This document shows positions 1 through 7,534 of a stretch of 55,879 nucleotides of DNA, in pieces. The DNA is taken from positions 1 through 55,879 of the forward strand of contig JAISBR010000049.1 of NCBI GenBank assembly GCA_031266095.1. The letters are read 5' to 3'. The notes under the pieces are model-generated. The model saw nothing but the letters and a program-made list of their open reading frames with translations, was not told the DNA's origin and searched no databases. Positions within the stretch are counted from its first letter, which is position 1; each line of letters begins with the position of its first letter. The position numbers and the translations under genes are program-made. The DNA comes from Treponema sp. GTDB taxonomy: Bacteria > Spirochaetota > Spirochaetia > Treponematales > Breznakiellaceae.

Positions 1-3000
1 GCCGCCCGGATAACATCGATCACGCTGTCATTGTTGTCCGCGGCGCTCCCGGAGAAGGGGCCGCTGTAGAACAAAAGCCCCCCGGTCTCCGGAAAGGTGA
101 TGGTCCCCTGCCGGGGCTCTCCGGTAAAGTTGGCGTTGATGCTGCCCAGGGTAACCGGGAGCGTACTGGGGAAGGAATAACCCGCCGCGGGGTACAGGCT
201 TACGGTGGCCCGGTATACCGTGTCCGCCTCGAACTGCGTGACCGGTACGCCCCCGACGGTCGTCCAGGCGATGTTCCCGCTGTAGGTCCCGGCGTTGAAG
301 GACGTTACCGGGTTGGACGACGTTACCGGCGCGGGAACCGAGGTCGTCAGGTTGACGCTGTTTATCGCGGTCGCCGAGGCGGGCGAGGTCGCCGGGAAGG
401 TGATGGTTACCACCCCCGAATTCTCCGCGTTACCGATGGTGCTTCTACCGCTGTGGGTAAAGCTGTTGGCCGTCACCCCGGTAAAAGTGTAGCCCGACGC
501 GGCGGTCAGGGTGACCGTGGCCGTGTAGGCGGTGTTCGCCCCGAACAGGCCGCTGAGGGCCGTGCCGTTGTCGGTCCGCTTCCAGGCCACGGTCCCGGTG
601 TACTGGGATGCGGAGAAGTAGGTGGTGGGGATCCCGGCGCTGACCGGCACGGCGATCCTGGCCGTCAGGTCCACTTCAGTCACGGTCACCGCCGTGCCGC
701 CGGTCGCCGGGAAGGTGATGGTTACCACCCCTGAATTCATCGTGTTACTGATAGTGCTGTTGTCGCTGTGGGTAAAGCTGTTGGCCGTCACCCCGGTAAA
801 GGTGTAACCCGAAGCCGCGGTCAGGGTGACCGTGGCCGTGTAGTACGTGCCCGCCCCGAACAGGCCGCTGAGGGCCGCGTTGTTGTCGGTCCGCTTCCAG
901 GCCACGTTCCCCGTGTACTGGGGCGCGGAGAAGTAACTGACCGGCGTCCCGCCGCTGACCGGCGCGTGCACCTTGGCCGTCAGGTTCAGGTCACCCACTA
1001 TCGCCGCCGCCGCCCCGGTGGTCGCCGGGAAGGTGATGGTTACCACCCCCGAATTCCCCGCGTTACCGATGGTGCTTTTACCGCTGTGGGTAAAGCTGTT
1101 GGCCGCCACCCCGGTAAAGGTGTAGCCCGACGCGGCGGTCAGGGTGACCGTGGCCGTGTAGGCCGTGTTCGCCCCGAACAGGCCGCTGAGGGCCGTGCCG
1201 GTAACGGTCTCCTTCCAGGTTACCGTCCCCGCGTACTGGGGCGCGGAAAAGTAGCTGACCGGCGTCCCGCCCCATACCGGCGCGTGCACCTTGGCCGTCA
1301 GGTTCAGGTCATTCACCGCCGCCGCCGGAGTCCCGTCGGTCGTCGGGAACGCGATGGTTACGGTTACCGTACCGGTATTGTCGGCGGCGGCGGTAATGCC
1401 CGCAGCCCGGGCATGGGTGAAATGGCCGTCTATCCCCGTCAGGGTAAAGCCCGACGCGGCGGTCAGCGTGACTGTGGCCGTGTAGTACGTGCTCGCCGCG
1501 AACAGGCCGTAAAGGGAGCTGCCCGAGGTAACGGCCCAGGCCACGGTCCCCATATACTCAGGCGCGGAAAAGTAACTGACCGGGGTCCCGCCGCTGACCG
1601 GAGCGGGAACCTTGCCCGTCAGGTCCAGATCGCCGACCACCGTCGCCGCCACGCTGGTGGTCGCCGGGAACACGATGGTAATCACCCCCGTATTCGCCGC
1701 GTTGGTGATGGAGCTTCGATGTGCGTGGGTAAAGGCGTTGGCCCCCACCCCGGTAAAGGTGTAGCCCGACGCGGCGGCCAGGGTGACCGTAGCCGTGTAG
1801 GCCGTACCCGCCCCAAAAACCCCGCTGAGGGCCTGTCCGCCGGGGTACACGGCCCAGGTCACGGTCCCCGTGTACTGGGGATCGGATATATAGACCGCCG
1901 GCGTCCCGTCCTTTACCGGAGCAGGCACCTTGTAGGTCAGGTCCAGGTCGCTGACCGGGATGGCCGCCACACTGGTTGTTGCCGGGAAGCTGATGGTCAC
2001 CAGCCCCGTATTCGCCGCGTTGGCCGCTGTTCCGCCTGAGTGGGTAAAGGCGTTGGCCCCTACCCCCGCGAAGGTGAAGCCCGAAACGGCGGTCAGGGTG
2101 ACCGTGGCCGTGTAGGCCGTGCCCGCCTCAAACAGTCCGCCCAGGGCCTGGCCGCCTGAGGTAACGGTCCAGGCCACGGTCCCCGTGTATTGGGACGTGG
2201 AGAAGTACCCCGCCGGGGTCCCGCCCCGCACCGGAGCGGCTACCTTGCCCGTCAGGTTCAGGTCGTTGACCACCGTCGCCGGCGTCGTATTCGTCGCCGG
2301 GAAAGCGATGACCACCGTCCCTGAATCCGCGCTGTTGGACACACTTGCGGCGCCGCCGCAGGTAAAGGCGTTGGCCCCCACCCCTGTAAAAGTGTAGCCC
2401 GACGCGGCGGTCAGGGTGACCGTGGCCGTGTAGGCGGTGTTCGCCCCGAACAGGCCCTCAAGGGGCGTGTTGCTGCCGGTTTGCTTCCAGGCCACGCTCC
2501 CCGTATACTGGGGCGCGGCAAAGTAGACCGCCGCCGTCCCGTCCCGGACCGGCTTGGGTACCCGGGCGGTCAGGTCCACGTCGCTGACCGTTACCGCCGC
2601 CGCGCTGGTCGTCGCCGGGAAAATGATGGTGACGGTGACGCCGGTCCCGGCGGCCGTGGTTATGGATGAAGCGCCGGTGTGGCTGAAGGCCGCCGCCGGA
2701 CTGCCAAAGGTATAGCCCGCCGCCGCGCTCAGCGTGACCCGCGCCGTGTAGGTCATATTCGCCTGGAACACGCTGTGGGGCGCGCTGGACCCTCCCACGA
2801 ACCAGTCCACCGTCCCCGTGTACTGGGGCGTGGAAAAATAGGTGACCGGCGTCCCGCCCCGCACCGGGGCGGGGATCTTGTAGGTCAGATCCCGGTCGCT
2901 GATCATGATCGCCGCCACCCCGCTGGTCGCCGGGAAGGCGAGGGTAACCACGCTGGAACCCGCCGCGTTGGCCGCTGTTCCGCCTGAGTGGGTAAAGGCG

Positions 3001-4190
3001 TTGGCCCCCACCCCCGCGAAGGTGAAGCCCGAAACGGCGGTCAGGGTGACCGTGGCCGTGTAGGCCGTACCCGCCTCAAAGAGGCCCCCCAACGCCTGGC
3101 CGCCTGAGGTAACGGACCAGTTCACGGTCCCCGTATACTCAGGCGCGGAAAAGTAACTGACCGGGGTCCCGCCCCGCACCGGAGCCGGAACCTTGCCCGT
3201 CAGGTTCAGGTCGCTGACCTGAGCCGCCGTCGCGCTGGTCGTCGCGTGAAACCGGACCCTGACCGTATTGCCGTTCAGATGGGTGATAATCTCCGCTCCC
3301 CCGTGGGTGAAGGAAGCGTTTACCCCTGTGAAGGTGTAGCCCGACGCGGCGGTCAGGGTGATGGCGGCCGTGTAAGCGGTATTCGCCTCGAACAGGCCCC
3401 CCAGGTTCTGGCCGCCTGAGGTCCAGGTCACGTTCCCCGTATACTGGGGCGCGGCAAAATACGTTACCGGCGTCCCGCCCCGCACCGGAGCGGGGATCCG
3501 GTAGGTCAAATCCCAGTCGTTCACCGGGACAGCCGCCGCCGCGGTGGTCGCCGGGAAGGTGGTGGTGACGGTGATGGTCCCGTTGCCGTTGTCCACGGTG
3601 GCCGCCACCGCGTCCGCATGGGTAAAGTTCACCGCCAGTCTGCCGAAGGTATAGCCGGAAGTGGGCGTCAGGGTCACCTTCGCCGTGTATGTCATATTCG
3701 CCTGGAACACGCTGTGGGGCACGGTGGTCCCGCCCACGAACCAGTCTACCCGCCCCGTGTACTGGGGCGCGGAGAAGTATTCTACCGGCGTCCCCCCCCG
3801 CACCGGGGAGGGCACCTTGTAGGTCAGGTCCGCGTCGGTGACCGCCAGGGCCGGCACCGTGCCGGTCGCCGGAAAAGCCACGGCCCCTGAGACCGTGCCG
3901 GCGGTCCGGGTAAACGAGAGGGTGGCTATCGTGGCCCCGCTGTGGATAACCTCAATATTCGCGGGAAACATATAGCCCACCGCCGGGTACAGGGTAACTT
4001 CGGCCCCGTAGGCCGTGATAGCCTTGAACAAGCCGTCCGATCCCGACCCGCCGCTCTTCCAGGCCACGGTCCCGCCGTAGGTCCCTGCGAAGAAACTCGT
4101 GACCGGGGTGGCGCTCATGACCGGGGCGGGCACCAGGGCCGTCAGGTCGATGGGGCTGGGTATCGTCATGCCCTCGCCCGTCGGGAAATA
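1..4190 (-). repeat. About 13 tandem ~315-bp coding repeats
   Basis: The motif encoding GYTFTGV and its flanks recurs on the minus strand about every 309-333 bp, near plus-strand positions 467, 776, 1087, 1420, 1735, 2047, 2362, 2680, 2993, 3308, 3625 and 3940, with a more diverged unit near 150. All spacings preserve the reading frame. Several units are nearly identical at the DNA level, for example those near 467, 776 and 1087, so unit number may change by recombination. Confidence 0.85.
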
Positions 4191-4739
4191 GCGGACCGCC
4201 GAGAGGGAACGGATATTGGCGGAAGAGTTGTCCGCGGGCTGTACCGCTACCGTGTCCTCGGGCTGGTACCGGAACCGCATCCCCGGGTCAAAGCCGTAAC
4301 CATTTTTCGCCGTCAGGGTAATGTCCGCCTGATAGACCACGCCGAGGACAAACTGGTCAAAGGACTCGCCGAGGGCCTGACCGGCCGCGTCCTTCCAGAC
4401 CACCGCAATATCCACATCGCCCCGGCCGGTATTGGTTTTAACCGGGACGGTCCCCGCGGTGGGAACCGGGACATAGGCCTGGAGGTTGTAGTTGCCGACC
4501 GTGGCGTCGGCGCCGAAGGGGATATCGACCCGGGGGACAAAGACCACCTTCTGCCAATCGGGGCCCATCGGCAGGGGACAGGCCGCCAGCAACGCGGCCA
4601 GCACGGCCGCAAGAATACCGGTTTGGATGACCGGTAGTGCAGGGGCGCTCTTGGCAGGGTTGGGGGAAAGCGGCTGCCGGTTACAAAAGGTAATTACACA
4701 CGGTAAAAATGTTTGAGGGGGGGGGGTGGGGGGCAACAT
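1..4739 (-). CDS. Giant Ig-like-repeat surface lipoprotein, N-terminal part (partial)
   Basis: One minus-strand frame stays open from position 4739 to the window edge, about 1,579 codons, so the C terminus is missing. A hydrophobic stretch ends in the lipobox LAALLAAC (Cys at codon 54 from 4739), which suggests export and lipidation. About 13 tandem repeats of roughly 105 residues follow, with recurring motifs such as GYTFTGV, YTATVTLTA, YTGTVAWK and VVTITFPAT. This is the look of Ig-like or InlB-type surface repeats in spirochaete giant proteins; I cannot name the exact family. The ATG at 4739 is the only in-frame ATG upstream of the signal segment but has no ribosome binding site. The well-placed start is ATG 4801, which is out of frame because of a poly-C tract. 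No catalytic motif was seen; adhesion or surface display is inference. Confidence 0.75.
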   Translation of the reverse strand, partial: MLPPTPPPQTFLPCVITFCNRQPLSPNPAKSAPALPVIQTGILAAVLAALLAACPLPMGPDWQKVVFVPRVDIPFGADATVGNYNLQAYVPVPTAGTVPVKTNTGRGDVDIAVVWKDAAGQALGESFDQFVLGVVYQADITLTAKNGYGFDPGMRFRYQPEDTVAVQPADNSSANIRSLSAVRYFPTGEGMTIPSPIDLTALVPAPVMSATPVTSFFAGTYGGTVAWKSGGSGSDGLFKAITAYGAEVTLYPAVGYMFPANIEVIHSGATIATLSFTRTAGTVSGAVAFPATGTVPALAVTDADLTYKVPSPVRGGTPVEYFSAPQYTGRVDWFVGGTTVPHSVFQANMTYTAKVTLTPTSGYTFGRLAVNFTHADAVAATVDNGNGTITVTTTFPATTAAAAVPVNDWDLTYRIPAPVRGGTPVTYFAAPQYTGNVTWTSGGQNLGGLFEANTAYTAAITLTAASGYTFTGVNASFTHGGAEIITHLNGNTVRVRFHATTSATAAQVSDLNLTGKVPAPVRGGTPVSYFSAPEYTGTVNWSVTSGGQALGGLFEAGTAYTATVTLTAVSGFTFAGVGANAFTHSGGTAANAAGSSVVTLAFPATSGVAAIMISDRDLTYKIPAPVRGGTPVTYFSTPQYTGTVDWFVGGSSAPHSVFQANMTYTARVTLSAAAGYTFGSPAAAFSHTGASSITTAAGTGVTVTIIFPATTSAAAVTVSDVDLTARVPKPVRDGTAAVYFAAPQYTGSVAWKQTGSNTPLEGLFGANTAYTATVTLTAASGYTFTGVGANAFTCGGAASVSNSADSGTVVIAFPATNTTPATVVNDLNLTGKVAAPVRGGTPAGYFSTSQYTGTVAWTVTSGGQALGGLFEAGTAYTATVTLTAVSGFTFAGVGANAFTHSGGTAANAANTGLVTISFPATTSVAAIPVSDLDLTYKVPAPVKDGTPAVYISDPQYTGTVTWAVYPGGQALSGVFGAGTAYTATVTLAAASGYTFTGVGANAFTHAHRSSITNAANTGVITIVFPATTSVAATVVGDLDLTGKVPAPVSGGTPVSYFSAPEYMGTVAWAVTSGSSLYGLFAASTYYTATVTLTAASGFTLTGIDGHFTHARAAGITAAADNTGTVTVTIAFPTTDGTPAAAVNDLNLTAKVHAPVWGGTPVSYFSAPQYAGTVTWKETVTGTALSGLFGANTAYTATVTLTAASGYTFTGVAANSFTHSGKSTIGNAGNSGVVTITFPATTGAAAAIVGDLNLTAKVHAPVSGGTPVSYFSAPQYTGNVAWKRTDNNAALSGLFGAGTYYTATVTLTAASGYTFTGVTANSFTHSDNSTISNTMNSGVVTITFPATGGTAVTVTEVDLTARIAVPVSAGIPTTYFSASQYTGTVAWKRTDNGTALSGLFGANTAYTATVTLTAASGYTFTGVTANSFTHSGRSTIGNAENSGVVTITFPATSPASATAINSVNLTTSVPAPVTSSNPVTSFNAGTYSGNIAWTTVGGVPVTQFEADTVYRATVSLYPAAGYSFPSTLPVTLGSINANFTGEPRQGTITFPETGGLLFYSGPFSGSAADNNDSVIDVIRA
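4717..4733 (-). repeat. Poly-C tract (C6-A-C10) inside the start region; candidate phase-variation switch
   Basis: On the plus strand there are ten G (4717-4726), one T, then six G (4728-4733). The tract lies between the start codon with a good Shine-Dalgarno (4801) and the lipobox of the repeat protein. With ten C the 4801 frame ends at a TAA (4694-4696) after 35 codons. Eleven or eight C would join the 4801 start to the long frame. There is no ATG, GTG or TTG between the tract and the hydrophobic core, so translation has to cross the tract unless it starts within the core. Confidence 0.7.
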
Positions 4740-4809
4740 GTTTTCATAGTTTTTGAACCCGGTAACAATCCGTTAAACAAACGGCTGATTTCATTTGACA
4801 TAGTCATCA

Positions 4810-4854
4810 CCTCCATTCGTTATTATTATAGCGTATTATATAAAAAAATTACAA
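4810..4854 (-). promoter_or_regulatory. Promoter and ribosome binding site of the repeat-lipoprotein gene
   Basis: Read on the minus strand: TTGTAA (4849-4854), an 18-bp spacer, then TATAAT (4825-4830), close to a vegetative consensus. GGAGG (4810-4814) lies 8 bases before ATG 4801 and only 2 before the in-frame ATG 4807. 4801 is therefore the best start signal, although its frame is shifted against the long ORF. Confidence 0.6.
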
Positions 4855-4912
4855 TTATCCGAAGAAAATAAAAAAAATTCGAGCCGGTTACCACGGCCGG
4901 CCGGGCAGCGCT

Positions 4913-5016
4913 TATAATTTCTTGCAAAACCTGGTACTTTCCCGAAACATGAAAGTAAACGCCGATACCCTGTTAACAATACCCTTCAACATTGCTCTTT
5001 TTTCATGAAAGATTTA
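4913..5016 (+). promoter_or_regulatory. Promoter region of the HTH/PBP regulator with two GAAAG/CTTTC dyads
   Basis: A TATAAT (4913-4918) with a weak TTACCA 18 bp upstream could start the transcript. Downstream are two dyads: TACTTTC...GAAAGTA around 4936-4958 and GAAAG...CTTTC around 5004-5020, the second just upstream of the start codon. Paired dyads ahead of a regulator gene suggest autoregulation (inference). Confidence 0.35.
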
Positions 5017-5026
5017 TACTTTCCCC

Positions 5027-6022
5027 ATGGAATCGTCCCTTTTAACCGCGGAGGATGTGGCCAGGCAGCTGCGGATAAAAAAATATACGGTCTATGAGCT
5101 TATTAAGCGGGGAGAACTCCCCTCCTCGCGGGTGGGAAAACAGGTGCGGATTTCCCAGGAGGATATTGACCGTTACCTGCGGGTGGGGAAAACCGGGGCC
5201 TTTCGAGATGGGGATGATTTTCCAAAACCCCGAAACGGAGGGGAATGGGAAGCCGGGAGCCAGGAAAACGGGGCCGGGGCGGCTTTGGCGGCCGGGCAGA
5301 CATTTCCGAAAATACAGGAGCACGCGGGGACTCCTATTATCCTCAACGGTCAGGATGTGTGCCTGGATCTTTTTGTAAACAGGTTTTCCTCTCTGGGACT
5401 TGGGCCGGTATTCCGTTCTTATATGGGCTGTTATAACAGCCTCATCGCCCTCTACAACGGCCGGGTAACTATGGCCGCCGCTCATCTCTGGGACGCTGAA
5501 ACCGATACCTACAATTATCCTTTTATACGACGTCTCCTGCCGGGCCTGCCTGTGGGGGTTCTGCGCCTGGCCGGCCGGATGCAGGGCTTTTATGTGAAAA
5601 AGGGGAACCCCCTGAAAATCGAGGATTGGAAGGACCTTGCCCGGCCGGATGTTTCCATGATCAACCGGGAGCGAGGCTGTGGCACCAGGATCCTGCTGGA
5701 TCAAAAACTCAGGTTATTGGGGATCAATGCGGAGAATATACGCGGCTATTCCAGGGAATCTGCCTCACATATAGCCTGCGCCGGTACCGTCGCCAGAGGC
5801 GGCGCGGATCTGGGCTGCGGCTGCGAACGGGGAATGGCAAACATCGCCGGCGCGGACTTTATCCCGCTCCAGCTTGAATGGTATGACATAGTATTCCGCT
5901 TGAAGGATAGGTCCGCCATACAGGTTATCCTGGCCTATGTAGAGTCAGGAGAATTTCGCAAGGATCTTGAAATAATGGGATCTTACGATCTTTCCCGAAC
6001 AGGGGATTACGAAGAATTCTGA
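5027..6022 (+). CDS. Excisionase-type HTH regulator with PBP-like ligand-binding domain
   Basis: 331 aa. Residues 3-52 form an excisionase/MerR-like winged helix (LTAEDVARQLRIKKYTVYEL, then VGKQVRISQEDIDRYL) of the HTH_17 type. A low-complexity linker (55-95) follows. Residues about 105-320 resemble the PBP_like domain found in molybdate-responsive and similar regulators; NRERGCGTRILLDQ and the GGADLGCGCE segment are typical of this solute-binding-protein fold. It probably binds DNA in response to a small anion or metabolite; the ligand is unknown. It is transcribed towards trxB, 57 bp downstream, so redox-linked control is possible but not shown. The ATG at 5027 is the first good start; no strong Shine-Dalgarno was seen. 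Confidence 0.8.
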   Translation: MESSLLTAEDVARQLRIKKYTVYELIKRGELPSSRVGKQVRISQEDIDRYLRVGKTGAFRDGDDFPKPRNGGEWEAGSQENGAGAALAAGQTFPKIQEHAGTPIILNGQDVCLDLFVNRFSSLGLGPVFRSYMGCYNSLIALYNGRVTMAAAHLWDAETDTYNYPFIRRLLPGLPVGVLRLAGRMQGFYVKKGNPLKIEDWKDLARPDVSMINRERGCGTRILLDQKLRLLGINAENIRGYSRESASHIACAGTVARGGADLGCGCERGMANIAGADFIPLQLEWYDIVFRLKDRSAIQVILAYVESGEFRKDLEIMGSYDLSRTGDYEEF

Positions 6023-6079
6023 CGGTCCCGCTGCATTTTAAGAATGCCGGGCCGCTTTTAGCTTTTTATAGGAGTTAAT

Positions 6080-7114
6080 ATGCCTGAATCTGAGGCTGAT
6101 TTAATTATTATCGGGGCGGGGCCGGCCGGGCTTACTGCCGCCCAGTACGGCGCCAGGGCAAACCTCAAGACGCTGGTAATTGAGCAGATGGCCCCGGGCG
6201 GACAGGTTTTATTGATCGACACGCTTGAGAATTATCCCGGCAATGTGGAACTGCGGGACGCCGGTGGTACGGTAATCGCCGGCCCCAGAACGGGTTTTGA
6301 TTTTTCCCGGGACCTTCACCTCCAGGCCGAAGCTTTCGGCGCCGTTTTCCTCTCCGGGGCGGTAACCTCCTTGAAAAAAGAAGGAGGGCTTTTTATCGCG
6401 GGCCTGGCCAACGGCGAAACCCGTGCGGCGCCCGCGATAATTCTCGCTGCCGGGTCGACTCACCGCAGCCTGGACATTCCCGGCGAAAAGGAATTCACCG
6501 GCAGGGGAGTTTCCTACTGTGCCACCTGTGACGGTCCTTTCTTCAGAAACAAAAAAATACTGGCAGTCGGCGGCGGGGACGCGGCGTGTGACGAGGCTCA
6601 GTACCTTTCCCGCCTCAGTTCTCAGGTAATCCTTGTTCACCGCCGGGATCGCTTCAGGGCGCAGAAGGCCCTTGCTGATCGGGTACTGCGCAATCCCAAT
6701 ATTGAGGTTCGCTTCAATACGATCATAAAGGAAATTAAAGGAGAAAGCTCCGGTACAATGGCGCATAAAGTAAGCGCCGTGGTTCTTGAGCGGGCCGGTG
6801 AGGTTTATGAGGAATCCGCCGACGCGGTTTTTATTTTTGCCGGTGCGATTCCCCAGTCGTCACTGGCGGCGGGCGGCGGAGCGCCTGAAAACGGCGTCAA
6901 GGTCGATCTCGATAAAAACGGCTATATCATCACGGATCAGAAAATGGCAAGTTCCGTGCCCGGTATTTTTGCCGCCGGCGATGTCCGTTCCGGTTCCTTC
7001 CGCCAGGTGGTGGTCGCCGCCGGAGAAGGCGCGGTAGCGGCTCACAGTGCGGCGGAATATATAGACGAATTGAATAACGGCGCGTATCTTGAACATTTAC
7101 CGGCACAGGGTTAG
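6080..7114 (+). CDS. trxB: Thioredoxin reductase
   Basis: 344 aa flavoprotein disulfide reductase that transfers electrons from NADPH through FAD and a CxxC pair to thioredoxin in the cytoplasm. Visible motifs: FAD-binding GAGPAGLTAAQYG (about 11-23), the redox centre SYCATCDGPFF (about 143-153), the NADPH fold VGGGDAACDEA, the NADPH-phosphate motif HRRDRFRAQKAL, and the C-terminal FAD motif GIFAAGDVRSG. AGGAGTTAAT precedes ATG 6080. It is slightly longer than the usual ~310 aa. No thioredoxin gene is nearby. It may be co-transcribed with the upstream regulator. Confidence 0.93.
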   Translation: MPESEADLIIIGAGPAGLTAAQYGARANLKTLVIEQMAPGGQVLLIDTLENYPGNVELRDAGGTVIAGPRTGFDFSRDLHLQAEAFGAVFLSGAVTSLKKEGGLFIAGLANGETRAAPAIILAAGSTHRSLDIPGEKEFTGRGVSYCATCDGPFFRNKKILAVGGGDAACDEAQYLSRLSSQVILVHRRDRFRAQKALADRVLRNPNIEVRFNTIIKEIKGESSGTMAHKVSAVVLERAGEVYEESADAVFIFAGAIPQSSLAAGGGAPENGVKVDLDKNGYIITDQKMASSVPGIFAAGDVRSGSFRQVVVAAGEGAVAAHSAAEYIDELNNGAYLEHLPAQG

Positions 7115-7125
7115 TATGTATCATA

Positions 7126-7410
7126 ATGAAACCCCTGCGTGCGGCTTTTTTTCTTTTTTTTGTCGGGTTCGGTTTTGTCATTGCTGTTGGTATGGGGATG
7201 ATGCTTTTTCTACAATATCGTTCTTATGTCAGGAAAAGCTACTCGGACGTCATTGAAAATGCCGCGCATACGGTGGATCGTCTGTTCCCGCAGATAGAAG
7301 ATACGGACAGCCTGCTGGCTCAGGGAGAAGCCCGGGAAGGGCCGTATTTCAGCCTGGTACGGCAAATCAACAACCCCGCCGCAAGCGGTCGGGGTATGTT
7401 GTTCTCATAA
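7126..7410 (+). pseudogene. Truncated chemoreceptor-like N-terminus
   Basis: 94 codons. It begins with a membrane anchor (MKPLRAAFFLFFVGFGFVIA and following hydrophobic residues). A periplasmic start typical of spirochaete methyl-accepting chemotaxis proteins follows (YSDVIENAAHTVDRLFPQIED, then SLVRQINN). The reading frame then turns into unrelated PAASGRGMLFS and stops. No HAMP or signalling domain follows in any frame before the next gene. It starts 12 bp after trxB. I read it as the remnant of a receptor gene cut at the point of recombination, though a small membrane protein cannot be excluded. Confidence 0.55.
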
Positions 7411-7422
7411 GGTATTTGACTC

Positions 7423-7470
7423 AGGGTCCATACCCTTGGTTCCGCCCCAAGGGGCCGGGGTATGGACCCT
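7423..7470. terminator. Strong inverted repeat at the receptor remnant's end
   Basis: AGGGTCCATACCC and GGGTATGGACCCT form a perfect 13-bp stem, with CTTGG/CCAAG pairing extending inward and a small interruption. There is no T-run, so it may be a repeat scar or attenuator rather than a classical terminator. It sits exactly between the truncated receptor frame and the GH3 gene. Confidence 0.5.
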
Positions 7471-7534
7471 TCGCAACGAATAAACGAGATAGTTCAAAAC
7501 AGCGATTTTTGGAATCGGATGGGGGAAAATACAT

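Noticed and set aside
768..2039. 423-codon plus-strand ORF rich in Arg, Gly and His
   Set aside because: It is the antisense shadow of the repeat-protein gene: the minus frame is open over 4.7 kb, has protein-like repeats and a lipobox, while this ORF has a biased composition and no start signals.
1..4190. Regular spacing that might be taken for a CRISPR-like array
   Set aside because: The period is about 315 bp and the whole unit is coding repeat; there are no short direct repeats with unique spacers.
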